Shown here piece by piece: positions 10,775-19,246 of a stretch of 64,000 nt of DNA. This DNA comes from Psychrobacter lutiphocae DSM 21542 (GTDB taxonomy: Bacteria > Pseudomonadota > Gammaproteobacteria > Pseudomonadales > Moraxellaceae): NCBI RefSeq assembly GCF_000382145.1, contig NZ_KB907629.1, forward strand, positions 1 through 64,000, written 5' to 3'. The notes below the pieces were generated by a model. That model made no database searches and was not told the DNA's origin. It worked only from the letters and a program-made list of their open reading frames with translations. The stretch's first letter is position 1, and every line of letters starts with the position of its first letter. The position numbers were made by a program, and so were the translations under genes.

Positions 10775-11551
10775 ATGAGTAACTCAATGAAATGGTTGGC
10801 TCGACTGTATTTGACGGTGATGTATTTGCTTATCTTTGCCCCTATTGTGGTGATGGTGGTGTTTTCATTTAATGCGTCAAAGGTTGGTTATCACTGGGGC
10901 GGTCTTAGCACTACTTGGTATCAAGAGCTGTTTGCCAATGAGGGCATGATCCAAGCGGCAATTAACTCGGTTGTCTTGGCGGTGGTGGCGGCAACCGTAA
11001 CTACCCTGATAGGTGCGTTAACTGCTTTGTCATTTCAGCGCTATGATTTTAATGGAAAAGGGGTGCTACAAGGCTTATTGTTTGTGTTGATGATGTCACC
11101 TGAGATTGTATTGGCAATTTCACTTTTGGCATTATTTTTAATGTTGGGTATTAAGTTGGGCTTTGTCACCTTATTGTTGGCGCATATTACCTTTTGCTTA
11201 CCCTTTGTGGTGATTACAGTGTCAGCACGCTTAAGCAGTATGGACAATAGTGTCTTAGAAGCAGCACGTGATCTGGGTGCCAGTGAGATGACCATGATAC
11301 GCACTGTGTTATTGCCGATTATCATGCCAGCAGTAATGGCAGGCTGGGTACTGGCGTTTACCTTATCACTGGATGATGTGGTGGTCTCCACCTTTAATAC
11401 AGGTGCAGATTTTGAGATTTTGCCGTTACAGATTTATTCTATGGTACGGGTTGGCGTTAAGCCAGAAGTCAATGCGGTGGGTACTATCTTGTTGGTCATT
11501 TCATTAATTGGTTTGCTGCTTTCACAGTGGTTGTTATTTAAAAAGCGTTAA
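10775..11551 (+). CDS. potC: Polyamine ABC transporter permease PotC
   Basis: The protein has 258 residues with six hydrophobic segments and the permease EAA loop DLGASEMTMIRTVLLPIIMP near residues 165-190. It pairs with PotB in the inner membrane. AGGGGAG lies ten bases upstream of the ATG. The gene follows potB by 15 bases and precedes potD by 55 bases, all on the same strand. The length and the family features are as expected for PotC. Confidence 0.92.
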   Translation: MSNSMKWLARLYLTVMYLLIFAPIVVMVVFSFNASKVGYHWGGLSTTWYQELFANEGMIQAAINSVVLAVVAATVTTLIGALTALSFQRYDFNGKGVLQGLLFVLMMSPEIVLAISLLALFLMLGIKLGFVTLLLAHITFCLPFVVITVSARLSSMDNSVLEAARDLGASEMTMIRTVLLPIIMPAVMAGWVLAFTLSLDDVVVSTFNTGADFEILPLQIYSMVRVGVKPEVNAVGTILLVISLIGLLLSQWLLFKKR

Positions 11552-11606
11552 ACCATAGATCATAGAATAGCCTCAACCCAGAACCATAAAGCATTAAGGA
11601 GCAGTG

Positions 11607-12758
11607 ATGTCTAAACCCGATAAATTAAAATCACCCATCAGTCGCAGACGTTTTTTGAGTACAGCAGCCATTGCTGGACTTGCTGGTATTACAGGTATAG
11701 GTTTAACTGGTTGTCAACCTAAATCGGATGCTAGTAGTGACTTAGACTCATCAGCTAACAGCATAAGCAATACGAATAGTAATGTGGTCAAAGTCTATAA
11801 TTGGACCGAATACATTGCCGATAGTGTGTTAAAAGCCTTTACTGCCGAAACTGGTATCGAGGTGGTATACAGCACCTTTGACTCTAACGAAGCCATGTAT
11901 GCCAAGCTAAAACTGATGAATAACAGTGGCGATTATGACGTTATTTTTCCCAGTACTGACTTTGTCGATAAGATGCGACGTGAAGGGATGCTTGAGACCA
12001 TAGACCACAATAAGCTGTCTAATTTTAATCATTTAAATACCGCTTTTTTGGATGCGGATTTTGACCCAGGTAATCAGATCAGTATTCCTTATTTGTGGGG
12101 ATCATCTGGTATTGCGGTCAATACCAACCGATTGAACATCAATGATATCAAGTCTTGGGAAGACTTATGGCGACCTGAGTTTGAAGGTCGTGTTATGTTG
12201 ATGAACGATATGCGTGATGTGTTTATGTTTGCGCTTTTAACGCTAGGGTTGCCCACGACCACAGAAGACCCTGAACATATCCGTCAAGCTTATCAGAAGC
12301 TGTCAACCTTGATGCCCAATGTGCGTACCTTTAACTCGGATGCACCGCGGATGCCCTTTATGGAAGGCGAGACGTATCTGGGTATGTGCTGGAATGGTGA
12401 AGTCATCATGGCGCAAGATCAGGGTATGCCTGAGCTAGACTTCGTGTATCCAGAAGAAGGGGTAATTATGTGGATGGACAATATGTGTATCCCCAAAAAC
12501 GCCAAAAATATAGATAATGCACACCGCTTTATTGACTTTATACTACGCCCTGAAAACTCAGCCATTATCAGTGAAGAGATTGGCTATGGTTCTCCTAGCG
12601 AGGCAGCCAAAAAACTGCTGCCTGCTGAGATTGCCAATAATCCGACCGTATACCCACCTGATGAGTTATTGGCGCATGCGCTGTTTCGAAGTGATGTGAG
12701 TGACCGTACCATGGCGTTGTTATTGCAATACTGGGATAGATTAAAGGTGGATATGTGA
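11607..12758 (+). CDS. potD: Polyamine-binding protein PotD, Tat-type lipoprotein
   Basis: This is the substrate-binding component, 383 residues from the ATG at 11607 with AAGGAG five bases upstream; the GTG three bases earlier is too close to that site. The N-terminus carries SRRRFLSTAAIAG, a twin-arginine signal, followed by LTGC, so it is probably folded in the cytoplasm, exported by Tat and lipid-anchored. The mature protein begins its binding fold at VVKVYNWTEYIADSVL and contains SGDYDVIFPSTDFVDKMRREG and MPFMEGETYLGMCWNGE, typical of spermidine/putrescine-binding proteins. It is last in the operon. Confidence 0.92.
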   Translation: MSKPDKLKSPISRRRFLSTAAIAGLAGITGIGLTGCQPKSDASSDLDSSANSISNTNSNVVKVYNWTEYIADSVLKAFTAETGIEVVYSTFDSNEAMYAKLKLMNNSGDYDVIFPSTDFVDKMRREGMLETIDHNKLSNFNHLNTAFLDADFDPGNQISIPYLWGSSGIAVNTNRLNINDIKSWEDLWRPEFEGRVMLMNDMRDVFMFALLTLGLPTTTEDPEHIRQAYQKLSTLMPNVRTFNSDAPRMPFMEGETYLGMCWNGEVIMAQDQGMPELDFVYPEEGVIMWMDNMCIPKNAKNIDNAHRFIDFILRPENSAIISEEIGYGSPSEAAKKLLPAEIANNPTVYPPDELLAHALFRSDVSDRTMALLLQYWDRLKVDM

Positions 12759-12796
12759 TTGATTGCCATAAGCAGTAAGACGGTCTAGCAAAGTTT

Positions 12797-12882
12797 GATA
12801 TAGTCAGCGAAATACTAAAGGGTTACGGTGTTAATCTCGCTAAGCCTACCTTTGTAGTACTTGCGCTCGGTTGCCTTGTAAC
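12797..12882 (+). repeat. Dispersed palindromic repeat, B half
   Basis: The stretch from GATATAGTC to GCTCGGTTGCCTTGTA matches the right half of the full element at 58565-58720 in the same orientation. It lies downstream of potD and does not overlap a gene. Confidence 0.65.
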
Positions 12883-13043
12883 CATTTTAGGTTTCTTTGG
12901 CTATATTGTGTAGTTTACAGCCTGAAACTAAGCGTTTGGTTAAGAAAAATTATCCAATTGAGATTCATTCTTATTTATGCTGTTTTTGTGTCGACTATTT
13001 GCTACAATTAAGCGATCAGTAATTCCCTACAAAAGAGGTGGAT

Positions 13044-14231
13044 ATGACACAACACAGTGATATTATCGTGGTTGGTGCAGGACCAGCTGGACTTAGTTTT
13101 TGTCGCAATCTGGCCGATACAGGATTAACGATAACCTTAATTGATCCGCACACTGCTGAGCAACTGGCCAATGCGCCTTTTGATGGCAGAGAGATTGCTT
13201 TAACTCATCCGTCTAAGAAGATTATGCAGCAGCTGGGTATATGGCAACTGGTGGCAGAAGAAGATATTCATCCACTGCGCCAAGCCAAAGTTATCAATGG
13301 TAGCTTTGATTATGCGCTGCACTTTAAGACGCCTAAGCAAGACAGCAAAAAGCAAGCGCTCGATACGCTTGGCTATTTTATTTCCAACTATCATATCCGC
13401 CGAGCCGCTTATCAAAGTGTCGCCAATCAGGACAATATCACCTGGCGTTTAAATGAGAAGGTTAAAACCGCCTTTAGCGATGAAAAACAGGCCACCGTCA
13501 TTTTAGAAAGTGGTGAGCAGTTGACCGCAGATTTACTGATTGCTGCGGACAGTAGATTTTCAACCATTCGCCGTCAAATGGGTATTACCAGTGATACTTA
13601 CGACTTTGGGCGTACAGTGATGGTGTTCCGAGTAGAGCATGAGCTACCCAGTGACCATACAGCGATGGAGTGCTTCTTTTATGGCTCGACTTTAGCATTA
13701 TTGCCACTTAGCGATCATGTAACCAACTGTGTGGTGACCATCGATAGCCGTAAAGCACAAAGCTTGCGTGAGTTAACAGATGATGAGTTGGCAGCGCATA
13801 TTGCTAAGCAATTAGATTACCGTTTTGGTGCCATGAAAATGGCCAGTGAGGTCAATGAATATCCGCTAGCTGGTGTACATGCTCGCCACTTTTATAGCAA
13901 GCGCTGTGCATTAATCGGTGATGCCGCTTGTGGTATGCATCCAGTGACGGCACAAGGCTTTAACTTGGGGTTACAAAGTCAGGATATCCTAGCCAAGCTG
14001 ATCAAAAGATCAAAGCGCTTAGGTTGGGATATTAGCAGTGACCGCTTGTTAAGAGAATACAATTTGCGTCATCAGAAGAATACACGAGTTATTTATCATG
14101 GCACCAATGCGGTCGTAAAATTATTTACCGATGATAGATTGCCTGCCCGTATATTGCGTGATGGGGTACTGCATGTGAGTAATAATTTACCGCCATTGAA
14201 GCGTATGATTACTCGTCGATTGACTGGTTAA
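13044..14231 (+). CDS. ubiM: UbiH/UbiF-family FAD hydroxylase, UbiM-like
   Basis: This is a class A flavoprotein monooxygenase of 395 residues, likely hydroxylating a ubiquinone precursor ring. The N-terminal dinucleotide fold shows IIVVGAGPAGLSF; residues FDGREIALTHPS follow the family pattern; the second FAD motif reads CALIGDAACGMHPVTAQGFN near residues 285-310. The VTAQGFNLGLQSQ variant is closer to UbiM than to UbiH or UbiF as I recall these families, which is why that symbol is proposed. The ATG at 13044 has GAGG five bases upstream; a GTG six bases earlier overlaps this site. It is a single gene. Confidence 0.75.
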   Translation: MTQHSDIIVVGAGPAGLSFCRNLADTGLTITLIDPHTAEQLANAPFDGREIALTHPSKKIMQQLGIWQLVAEEDIHPLRQAKVINGSFDYALHFKTPKQDSKKQALDTLGYFISNYHIRRAAYQSVANQDNITWRLNEKVKTAFSDEKQATVILESGEQLTADLLIAADSRFSTIRRQMGITSDTYDFGRTVMVFRVEHELPSDHTAMECFFYGSTLALLPLSDHVTNCVVTIDSRKAQSLRELTDDELAAHIAKQLDYRFGAMKMASEVNEYPLAGVHARHFYSKRCALIGDAACGMHPVTAQGFNLGLQSQDILAKLIKRSKRLGWDISSDRLLREYNLRHQKNTRVIYHGTNAVVKLFTDDRLPARILRDGVLHVSNNLPPLKRMITRRLTG

Positions 14232-14272
14232 TGAACACTTAGTGACTATCAGCTAACTAGCAGTACTTATTA

Positions 14273-14359
14273 AAAATCCATCCCCAGCCCTTCCTTTGGA
14301 AAAGGAAGGGAGTTAAACCCCACACAAGCCACCGCCTGTATTTTAAGTTGAGATTGGCG
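14273..14359. repeat. TCCCCAGCCCTTCCTTTGG repeat, copy 1
   Basis: The sequence containing TCCATCCCCAGCCCTTCCTT and a CCCTTCCTTT/AAAGGAAGGG hairpin occurs again at 46801-46884 in the same orientation. Here it lies between two genes that converge, and the hairpin could help end transcription of either. Confidence 0.75.
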
Positions 14360-14386
14360 TTAATTAACCAACAATTAATCAACTGT

Positions 14387-16300
14387 CTAATAGCCAACAA
14401 CCGCAGAGTCTGTGCGTCTTGGGTCTGATGAGCCATAAAGCCCCTGTGGTGTAACCATAATTGACTGTGTCGAGCCCATTGCAGCTTTTTGGCTAACCTT
14501 ATGCCCCATTGACTCTAGCTTGTTTACCGTATCGATATTCAGTGCTTTTTCAACCCGTATCTCATCTGGCATCCACTGATCATGGATGCGTGGAGCGTGA
14601 GTGGCTTCAGCGATATTCATATCATGGTCAATCACATTCGAGATAACTTGGGTAACAGTGGTAATGATACGGCTACCGCCAGGACTGCCTGTCACGATAT
14701 AGGGCTTGCTGTCTTTGAACACAATCGTTGGGCTCATCGATGACAAAGGACGCTTGCCAGCGGCAACGGCATTGGCCTCATTGCCCAGTAGACCATAGGC
14801 ATTTGCCACGCCTGCTTTGGCCGAAAAGTCATCCATTTCATTGTTTAGCAAGATGCCAGTGCCTTCAGCTACCAAGCCGGTACCGTAAGAGAAGTTTAGG
14901 GTATAAGTGTTGGCGACTGCATTTCCGTCTTTATCAACGATTGAAAAATGAGTGGTCTCATTGCTTTCATAGGGCAATGGATTGTTCGGCTTCACCAAGC
15001 TGGCAGGCGTCGCCTTATTTGGATTAATCTTGGCACGCAGCTGCTGGGCATAATCTTTGGAGGTGATACCAGTTAACGGTACCTGCACAAAGTCTGCATC
15101 ACCCAAATACTCAGAGCGATCCGCATAAGCCAATTGCATCGCCTCTGACATTAAATGAATGGTCTGGGCGCTGTTATGGCCATAGTCTTTTAGCGGATAG
15201 CCTTCTAAGATATTTAGAATCTGAATAATATGTGCGCCACCAGAAGAGGGCGGCGGCATAGAGGCAATTTGATAACCTCGGTAATCACCAACCACAGGTT
15301 GACGAATCAGCGCCTGATAGTCCGCCATGTCTTGCATACTAAGAACACCGCCAGCATCATTAACTGCTTTGACAATCTTTTCTGCCGTATCACCAGTATA
15401 AAAACCGGCTGCCCCTTGCTGTGCGATACGCTTTAATGAGGTGGCCAATTCAGGCTGATACAAGCGCTCACCGACCTGATAATGACTGCCATCGGCTTTA
15501 AAGAATATCTTAGCGCTGCTTGGCCACTTTTTGAGTCTGTCTTCTAGTGATACCAGTGACTCTGCTAAGCCTGGGGTAACTTCTATCCCATTTTCAGCCA
15601 GATCTATTGCAGGCGCCATCACTTGTGGCAATGTCATGCTGCCGTAGTTTTCTAGTGCAGTGACCAGACCGGCAACAGTGCCAGGCACGCCTACCGCCAA
15701 GCCATGATAGCGAGAGAGCTGCTTGTCAGCATTGCCCTCGCTATCAAGATACATGTCTTTGTCAGCTTTGAGCGGTGCTTTTTCACGATAATCAAGTGCA
15801 ACCGTTTTACCCGTTTTGGCATCATAGATTATCATAAAGCCGCCACCACCGATATTGCCCGCACGTGGTAAAGTGACTGCCAGTGCAAAGCCTACGGCTA
15901 CCGCCGCATCGACCGCATTGCCACCTTCTTTGAGTATTTGCAATCCAATTTCAGAGGCCAAAGCCTCTTGACTGGCAACCATCCCATTTTTAGCCCACAG
16001 CGGATGATGGATGGCATCGGCTGAGAAGATGGCTTGATCTTCGCTTTTATTGGTGGCACTGACAGCAGTTGTAGAGTTGGCACTGGCAGATAGGGCTTTA
16101 ATGGTTTTGGTTTCAGATATTTGTAAGGGATTAGCATTTGCATTGGCTAGCGTTTCTGCACTGGCCAGTGATGACACTGCGAGGCTAACACTTAGAAAGC
16201 TGGTAACGACTAGCTTTCTAGCGAATCGGTGAGGCAGTCTAGGTGTCTGTTTAGACTGTGGAGTAATGGCGTTAATTTGTTGGCAGTTTGGGTTTGTCAT
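14387..16300 (-). CDS. ggt: Gamma-glutamyltransferase precursor
   Basis: Ggt is a periplasmic Ntn-hydrolase that cleaves glutathione and other gamma-glutamyl compounds; the precursor is cut to two subunits before a Thr. Here the Thr is in ETTHFSIVDKDGNAVANTYT near residue 440. A signal peptide (VVTSFLSVSLAVSSLASA) sits behind an unusually long ~30-residue N-terminus, and an Ala/Asn/Thr-rich linker precedes the large subunit (HPLWAKNGMVASQE, GGNAVDAAVAVGFAL). The glycine pair GSPGGSRI binds the gamma-glutamyl group. The length of 637 residues exceeds the usual ~580 because of the N-terminus. The ATG at 16300 was chosen over a GTG at 16312, which lies only one base from AAGGA. Confidence 0.92.
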   Translation of the reverse strand: MTNPNCQQINAITPQSKQTPRLPHRFARKLVVTSFLSVSLAVSSLASAETLANANANPLQISETKTIKALSASANSTTAVSATNKSEDQAIFSADAIHHPLWAKNGMVASQEALASEIGLQILKEGGNAVDAAVAVGFALAVTLPRAGNIGGGGFMIIYDAKTGKTVALDYREKAPLKADKDMYLDSEGNADKQLSRYHGLAVGVPGTVAGLVTALENYGSMTLPQVMAPAIDLAENGIEVTPGLAESLVSLEDRLKKWPSSAKIFFKADGSHYQVGERLYQPELATSLKRIAQQGAAGFYTGDTAEKIVKAVNDAGGVLSMQDMADYQALIRQPVVGDYRGYQIASMPPPSSGGAHIIQILNILEGYPLKDYGHNSAQTIHLMSEAMQLAYADRSEYLGDADFVQVPLTGITSKDYAQQLRAKINPNKATPASLVKPNNPLPYESNETTHFSIVDKDGNAVANTYTLNFSYGTGLVAEGTGILLNNEMDDFSAKAGVANAYGLLGNEANAVAAGKRPLSSMSPTIVFKDSKPYIVTGSPGGSRIITTVTQVISNVIDHDMNIAEATHAPRIHDQWMPDEIRVEKALNIDTVNKLESMGHKVSQKAAMGSTQSIMVTPQGLYGSSDPRRTDSAVVGY

Positions 16301-16351
16301 ATTATTTCTCACGTCCTTGTTGAATATAAAGCATCCTTGTTGTATGGCATA

Positions 16352-16419
16352 CTTAGTTGAGAGGCAGGCTTAGTTGAGAGGCAAACTTAGTTGAGAGGCA
16401 AACTTAGTTGAGAGGCAAA
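16352..16419. repeat. Four tandem 17-bp repeats
   Basis: CTTAGTTGAGAGGCAAA is repeated four times head to tail, the first unit with GG at its end. They lie upstream of ggt, between its start and the next gene. A second degenerate 17-bp series (AACTTATGCCTATAAAT) follows at about 16432-16490. Confidence 0.9.
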
Positions 16420-16505
16420 CTGGTTGCTGATAACAGCTTATGCCTATGAATAACTTAAGCCTATAAATAACTTATGCCTATAAATAACCCATATTATCTG
16501 ATTTA

Positions 16506-17366
16506 TCAGTGATTCGCATTAAAATGCTTAATATATTGCTGATATAAAGACTCTGCATGCGACAGCGAGGCTGAGTCCGTCAGCATCGTTTTGATTTTGC
16601 TCGCAGATTGCTGATCACCAGTCAGTTTTGCTAACACATAATATCTTTCTAGCGCCACAGGCTGAGTGTCTTTTAAATTGCTAATCAGCTTATAGATAGA
16701 GTCTGGCTGGGTATATTTAGTTTTAAATGATCCCTGATAATCATTAAAAATTAACAACAGTTGCATGTCGTCAACCAGCTCAGGATATAGCGTAGCATCT
16801 TTGGCTTGCAGTACATTTTTTAAATACTCAAACACATCACTTCTGGCGTTATCTATTGAATAATCAAAGTACTGATAAATAGATTGAGTTTCAGGGTCAA
16901 AGGCTTTCGCATCTTGCATCAGCCCATTTAAGCCTTGTTTAAACTTGCTGATGTCAGTGATGACTTGAGTATCAGTGTTCACCTGTGATGGGTTAGTAGC
17001 TTTTACACTGGTAAAAATAAGCAACTGGTTATAATCTCGTGCTGCCTGATTATCACCAAGTTTGGCGGCAGCTTGGATGTGTGAGGTATGCAGTTTTAAA
17101 TAATCTGCTTTTGGCTCTGGCAATTCATAAGCACCACGTAAGGCATTGCGTAGAAGCCTTGCCATTGTTATATGTTCTTTTGCTGTCAGTGTGCCAGTTG
17201 CTTGATACTTTTGTTTTAAAGCAATGTAGTTGTCAATAGAGGGCTGTTTTTCACGCTCAGCGGTGCGCTCTTGTTTTGCTTTATCAATCGCCATCAATGC
17301 CGAATTACAGCCACTAATACCCAAAATTGAGACGATTAAAGTAGATAATAGAAGTTTGTTTGACAT
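16506..17366 (-). CDS. Putative lipoprotein of unknown function
   Basis: The protein has 286 residues with a lipoprotein signal peptide ending in ISGC, so Cys20 is the likely lipidation site. The rest is predicted mainly helical and includes a stretch, LGDNQAARDYNQLL near residue 110, that resembles a Sel1/TPR-like repeat, but no clear array is present. It is transcribed in the same direction as ggt, 200 bases away, and separated from it by tandem repeats. No function can be assigned. Confidence 0.7.
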   Translation of the reverse strand: MSNKLLLSTLIVSILGISGCNSALMAIDKAKQERTAEREKQPSIDNYIALKQKYQATGTLTAKEHITMARLLRNALRGAYELPEPKADYLKLHTSHIQAAAKLGDNQAARDYNQLLIFTSVKATNPSQVNTDTQVITDISKFKQGLNGLMQDAKAFDPETQSIYQYFDYSIDNARSDVFEYLKNVLQAKDATLYPELVDDMQLLLIFNDYQGSFKTKYTQPDSIYKLISNLKDTQPVALERYYVLAKLTGDQQSASKIKTMLTDSASLSHAESLYQQYIKHFNANH

Positions 17367-17420
17367 TATGTTCCCTTATTTTTAAGTTCTTTTCCCCACT
17401 CTCAACTTATTAGCATTTGA

Positions 17421-17492
17421 TGTAGGCTGGTGCTTTTAGCCCAGCTATAGAATGAATTTTTATGACAGATGCTCAGCTAAAGCCACAACCTA
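17421..17492. repeat. Palindromic dispersed repeat
   Basis: Two arms, TAGGCTGGTGCTTTTAGC and its imperfect complement GCTAAAGCCACAACCTA, enclose an AT-rich loop. The arms match the single copy at 8244-8268. It lies in the spacer between the glycerate kinase and the lipoprotein gene. Confidence 0.6.
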
Positions 17493-17603
17493 TTTAAAGA
17501 GTTGATATTGAGGAGTTTATAATTCTGGAGCTTGGTTACATTGTTTTTGTTAGATGGTGTAGTAAATGCAGCTAAGTTAAATCAAATTAAGTTGAATCAA
17601 GGG

Positions 17604-18848
17604 TTATTTACGACTAAAGCCTTGTCCTAACTTTAAGGTAGTGGCTAATTGATACGCTGTTCGAGCAACATTGGGGTAGGCATCAGCCAATATGTTTTCT
17701 AGTTTATCAAGCTTATGAATACTGGGTAGGACAATATCAAATGGTGAATTGTCTGTCGGTAAGAGGGTGAACTCATTTTGAGTGGCGGTATTTTTCATAT
17801 TTTCACTATTTGTGCTATTTATATTATTTTCATTATGCTCAACGCTCCCACAGATAGCAATAATTGGTAGGTCTGGATTAATTACTTTAGCTCGTAAAGC
17901 CACGCCACTAGCTACTTTACCCATAGCAGTCTGGGCATCAAGTTTACCTTCACCAGTAATAACCAAGTCAGCATGGGCTAACTGCTTATCTAGTTGAACC
18001 ACTTCAGAGATGGTGTCAAATCCTGATTTTAATTCAGCTTGGCAGTAAGCCATCAGCGCAAATCCTAAGCCACCAGCAGCGCCCGCACCCTCGACCTCTG
18101 CACAGTGTGGCTTGATATTGTGAGCATCTGTTGCGCTAACAGCAGCAGAGTCACTGGCAGCGGCAAAATGTGCTAAAGCCTTATCTAAAGCTTCAACATG
18201 CTCAGGGGCTGCGCCTTTTTGTGGACCAAAGACGTGACTCGCCCCTGTCAGACCACACAGGGGACTGGTTACATCACAAGCGACGGTAATCTTAGTAGTA
18301 GACAGCAACTCTTTTAAAGGTGTGGCATCGATACGGCGGGCATCAATAAGACTTGCACCGCCTGCGCTTACTAGATTGCCATTGGCGTCGGATATTTTGA
18401 CCCCAAGCGCTTGTAACATACCAGCGCCAGCATCATTAGTGGCACTACCACCAAGCCCAATTAGCAATTGGCTGGCACCTTTGCTAATGGCATCGGCTAT
18501 CATTTCACCGACCCCGTAAGTGGTCGTAATTAAAGGATTGCGCTCGCTTGATGTTAATAAATGCAGTCCGCATGCTTCAGCGACTTCAATAATCGCCATG
18601 CCATCATGAGTCAAAAAGTATTTAGCGATGACTGGGCGCATTAATGGATCATGCACCTCAACTTGTTGCCATGCGCCATCTAACACATAGGATAAAACGC
18701 TTGATGTGCCTTCACCGCCGTCAGCCAGTGGCAATAGATGGTATGTAGCCTGTGGGAAAACTTGGTTAAAGCCTTGTTTGATAGCCTTGCAAACATCAAT
18801 AGCGTCTAGGCTTTCTTTGAAAGAGTCGGGGGCGATTAGAATGTTCAC
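17604..18848 (-). CDS. glxK: Glycerate kinase
   Basis: This cytoplasmic kinase phosphorylates D-glycerate; the GlxK/GarK family forms 2-phosphoglycerate. The start MNILIAPDSFKESLDA, the LADGGEGTSSVL motif near residue 45 and the GLGGSATNDAGAGMLQALG motif near residue 130 are diagnostic. The 414 residues exceed the usual ~380 because of an Asn/Thr/Ser-rich insertion (ENNINSTNSENMKNTAT) near residue 345. The ATG overlaps the xseB stop codon in an ATGA, so the two genes are translationally coupled, an unexpected partner for exonuclease VII. Confidence 0.9.
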   Translation of the reverse strand: MNILIAPDSFKESLDAIDVCKAIKQGFNQVFPQATYHLLPLADGGEGTSSVLSYVLDGAWQQVEVHDPLMRPVIAKYFLTHDGMAIIEVAEACGLHLLTSSERNPLITTTYGVGEMIADAISKGASQLLIGLGGSATNDAGAGMLQALGVKISDANGNLVSAGGASLIDARRIDATPLKELLSTTKITVACDVTSPLCGLTGASHVFGPQKGAAPEHVEALDKALAHFAAASDSAAVSATDAHNIKPHCAEVEGAGAAGGLGFALMAYCQAELKSGFDTISEVVQLDKQLAHADLVITGEGKLDAQTAMGKVASGVALRAKVINPDLPIIAICGSVEHNENNINSTNSENMKNTATQNEFTLLPTDNSPFDIVLPSIHKLDKLENILADAYPNVARTAYQLATTLKLGQGFSRK

Positions 18849-19156
18849 GACTGGGTTGAGTTTGCTTCTGTCGTTTTCGAGGCATCTACCACAACCGCTT
18901 GTTTTTCCTCTTCTTCATCCGCCTTATCTTCATCTTCCACACCCTCTTCATCAAAAGCGGCATCAAGCGCTTGTTGTACCGCTTCAATACGTGCTTGGCA
19001 AACTTTATAAGCAGCGATAGATTGCTCAACTGTATTCATCAGGTTATCAATGTCGGGCTCATTTGAGTTTTGCAGCTCTTCGGCATTGGTTTTTAGAATT
19101 TGATACGCATCTTTGAATGTTTTTGGGGTCGCTTTTTTACGAGTACGTGTGGCCAT
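18845..19156 (-). CDS. xseB: Exodeoxyribonuclease VII small subunit
   Basis: The protein has 103 residues. XseB subunits are helical and bind the XseA large subunit to form the exonuclease that degrades single-stranded DNA. The conserved core TFKDAYQILKTNAEELQNSN and a second helix ending in ARIEAVQQAL are present. A Glu/Asp-rich tail (EDEDKADEEEEK) extends the C-terminus beyond the usual ~80 residues. It lies 90 bases after xseA and overlaps the glycerate kinase start by four bases. Confidence 0.87.
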   Translation of the reverse strand: MATRTRKKATPKTFKDAYQILKTNAEELQNSNEPDIDNLMNTVEQSIAAYKVCQARIEAVQQALDAAFDEEGVEDEDKADEEEEKQAVVVDASKTTEANSTQS

Positions 19157-19246
19157 AATAGAATCCTTATAATCAATAAAGTGAACAAATTTTTGAGAAA
19201 GTAAATTAAAGGTCGATATAAAAGTAAGTCAGAATACAGTTAGTAC

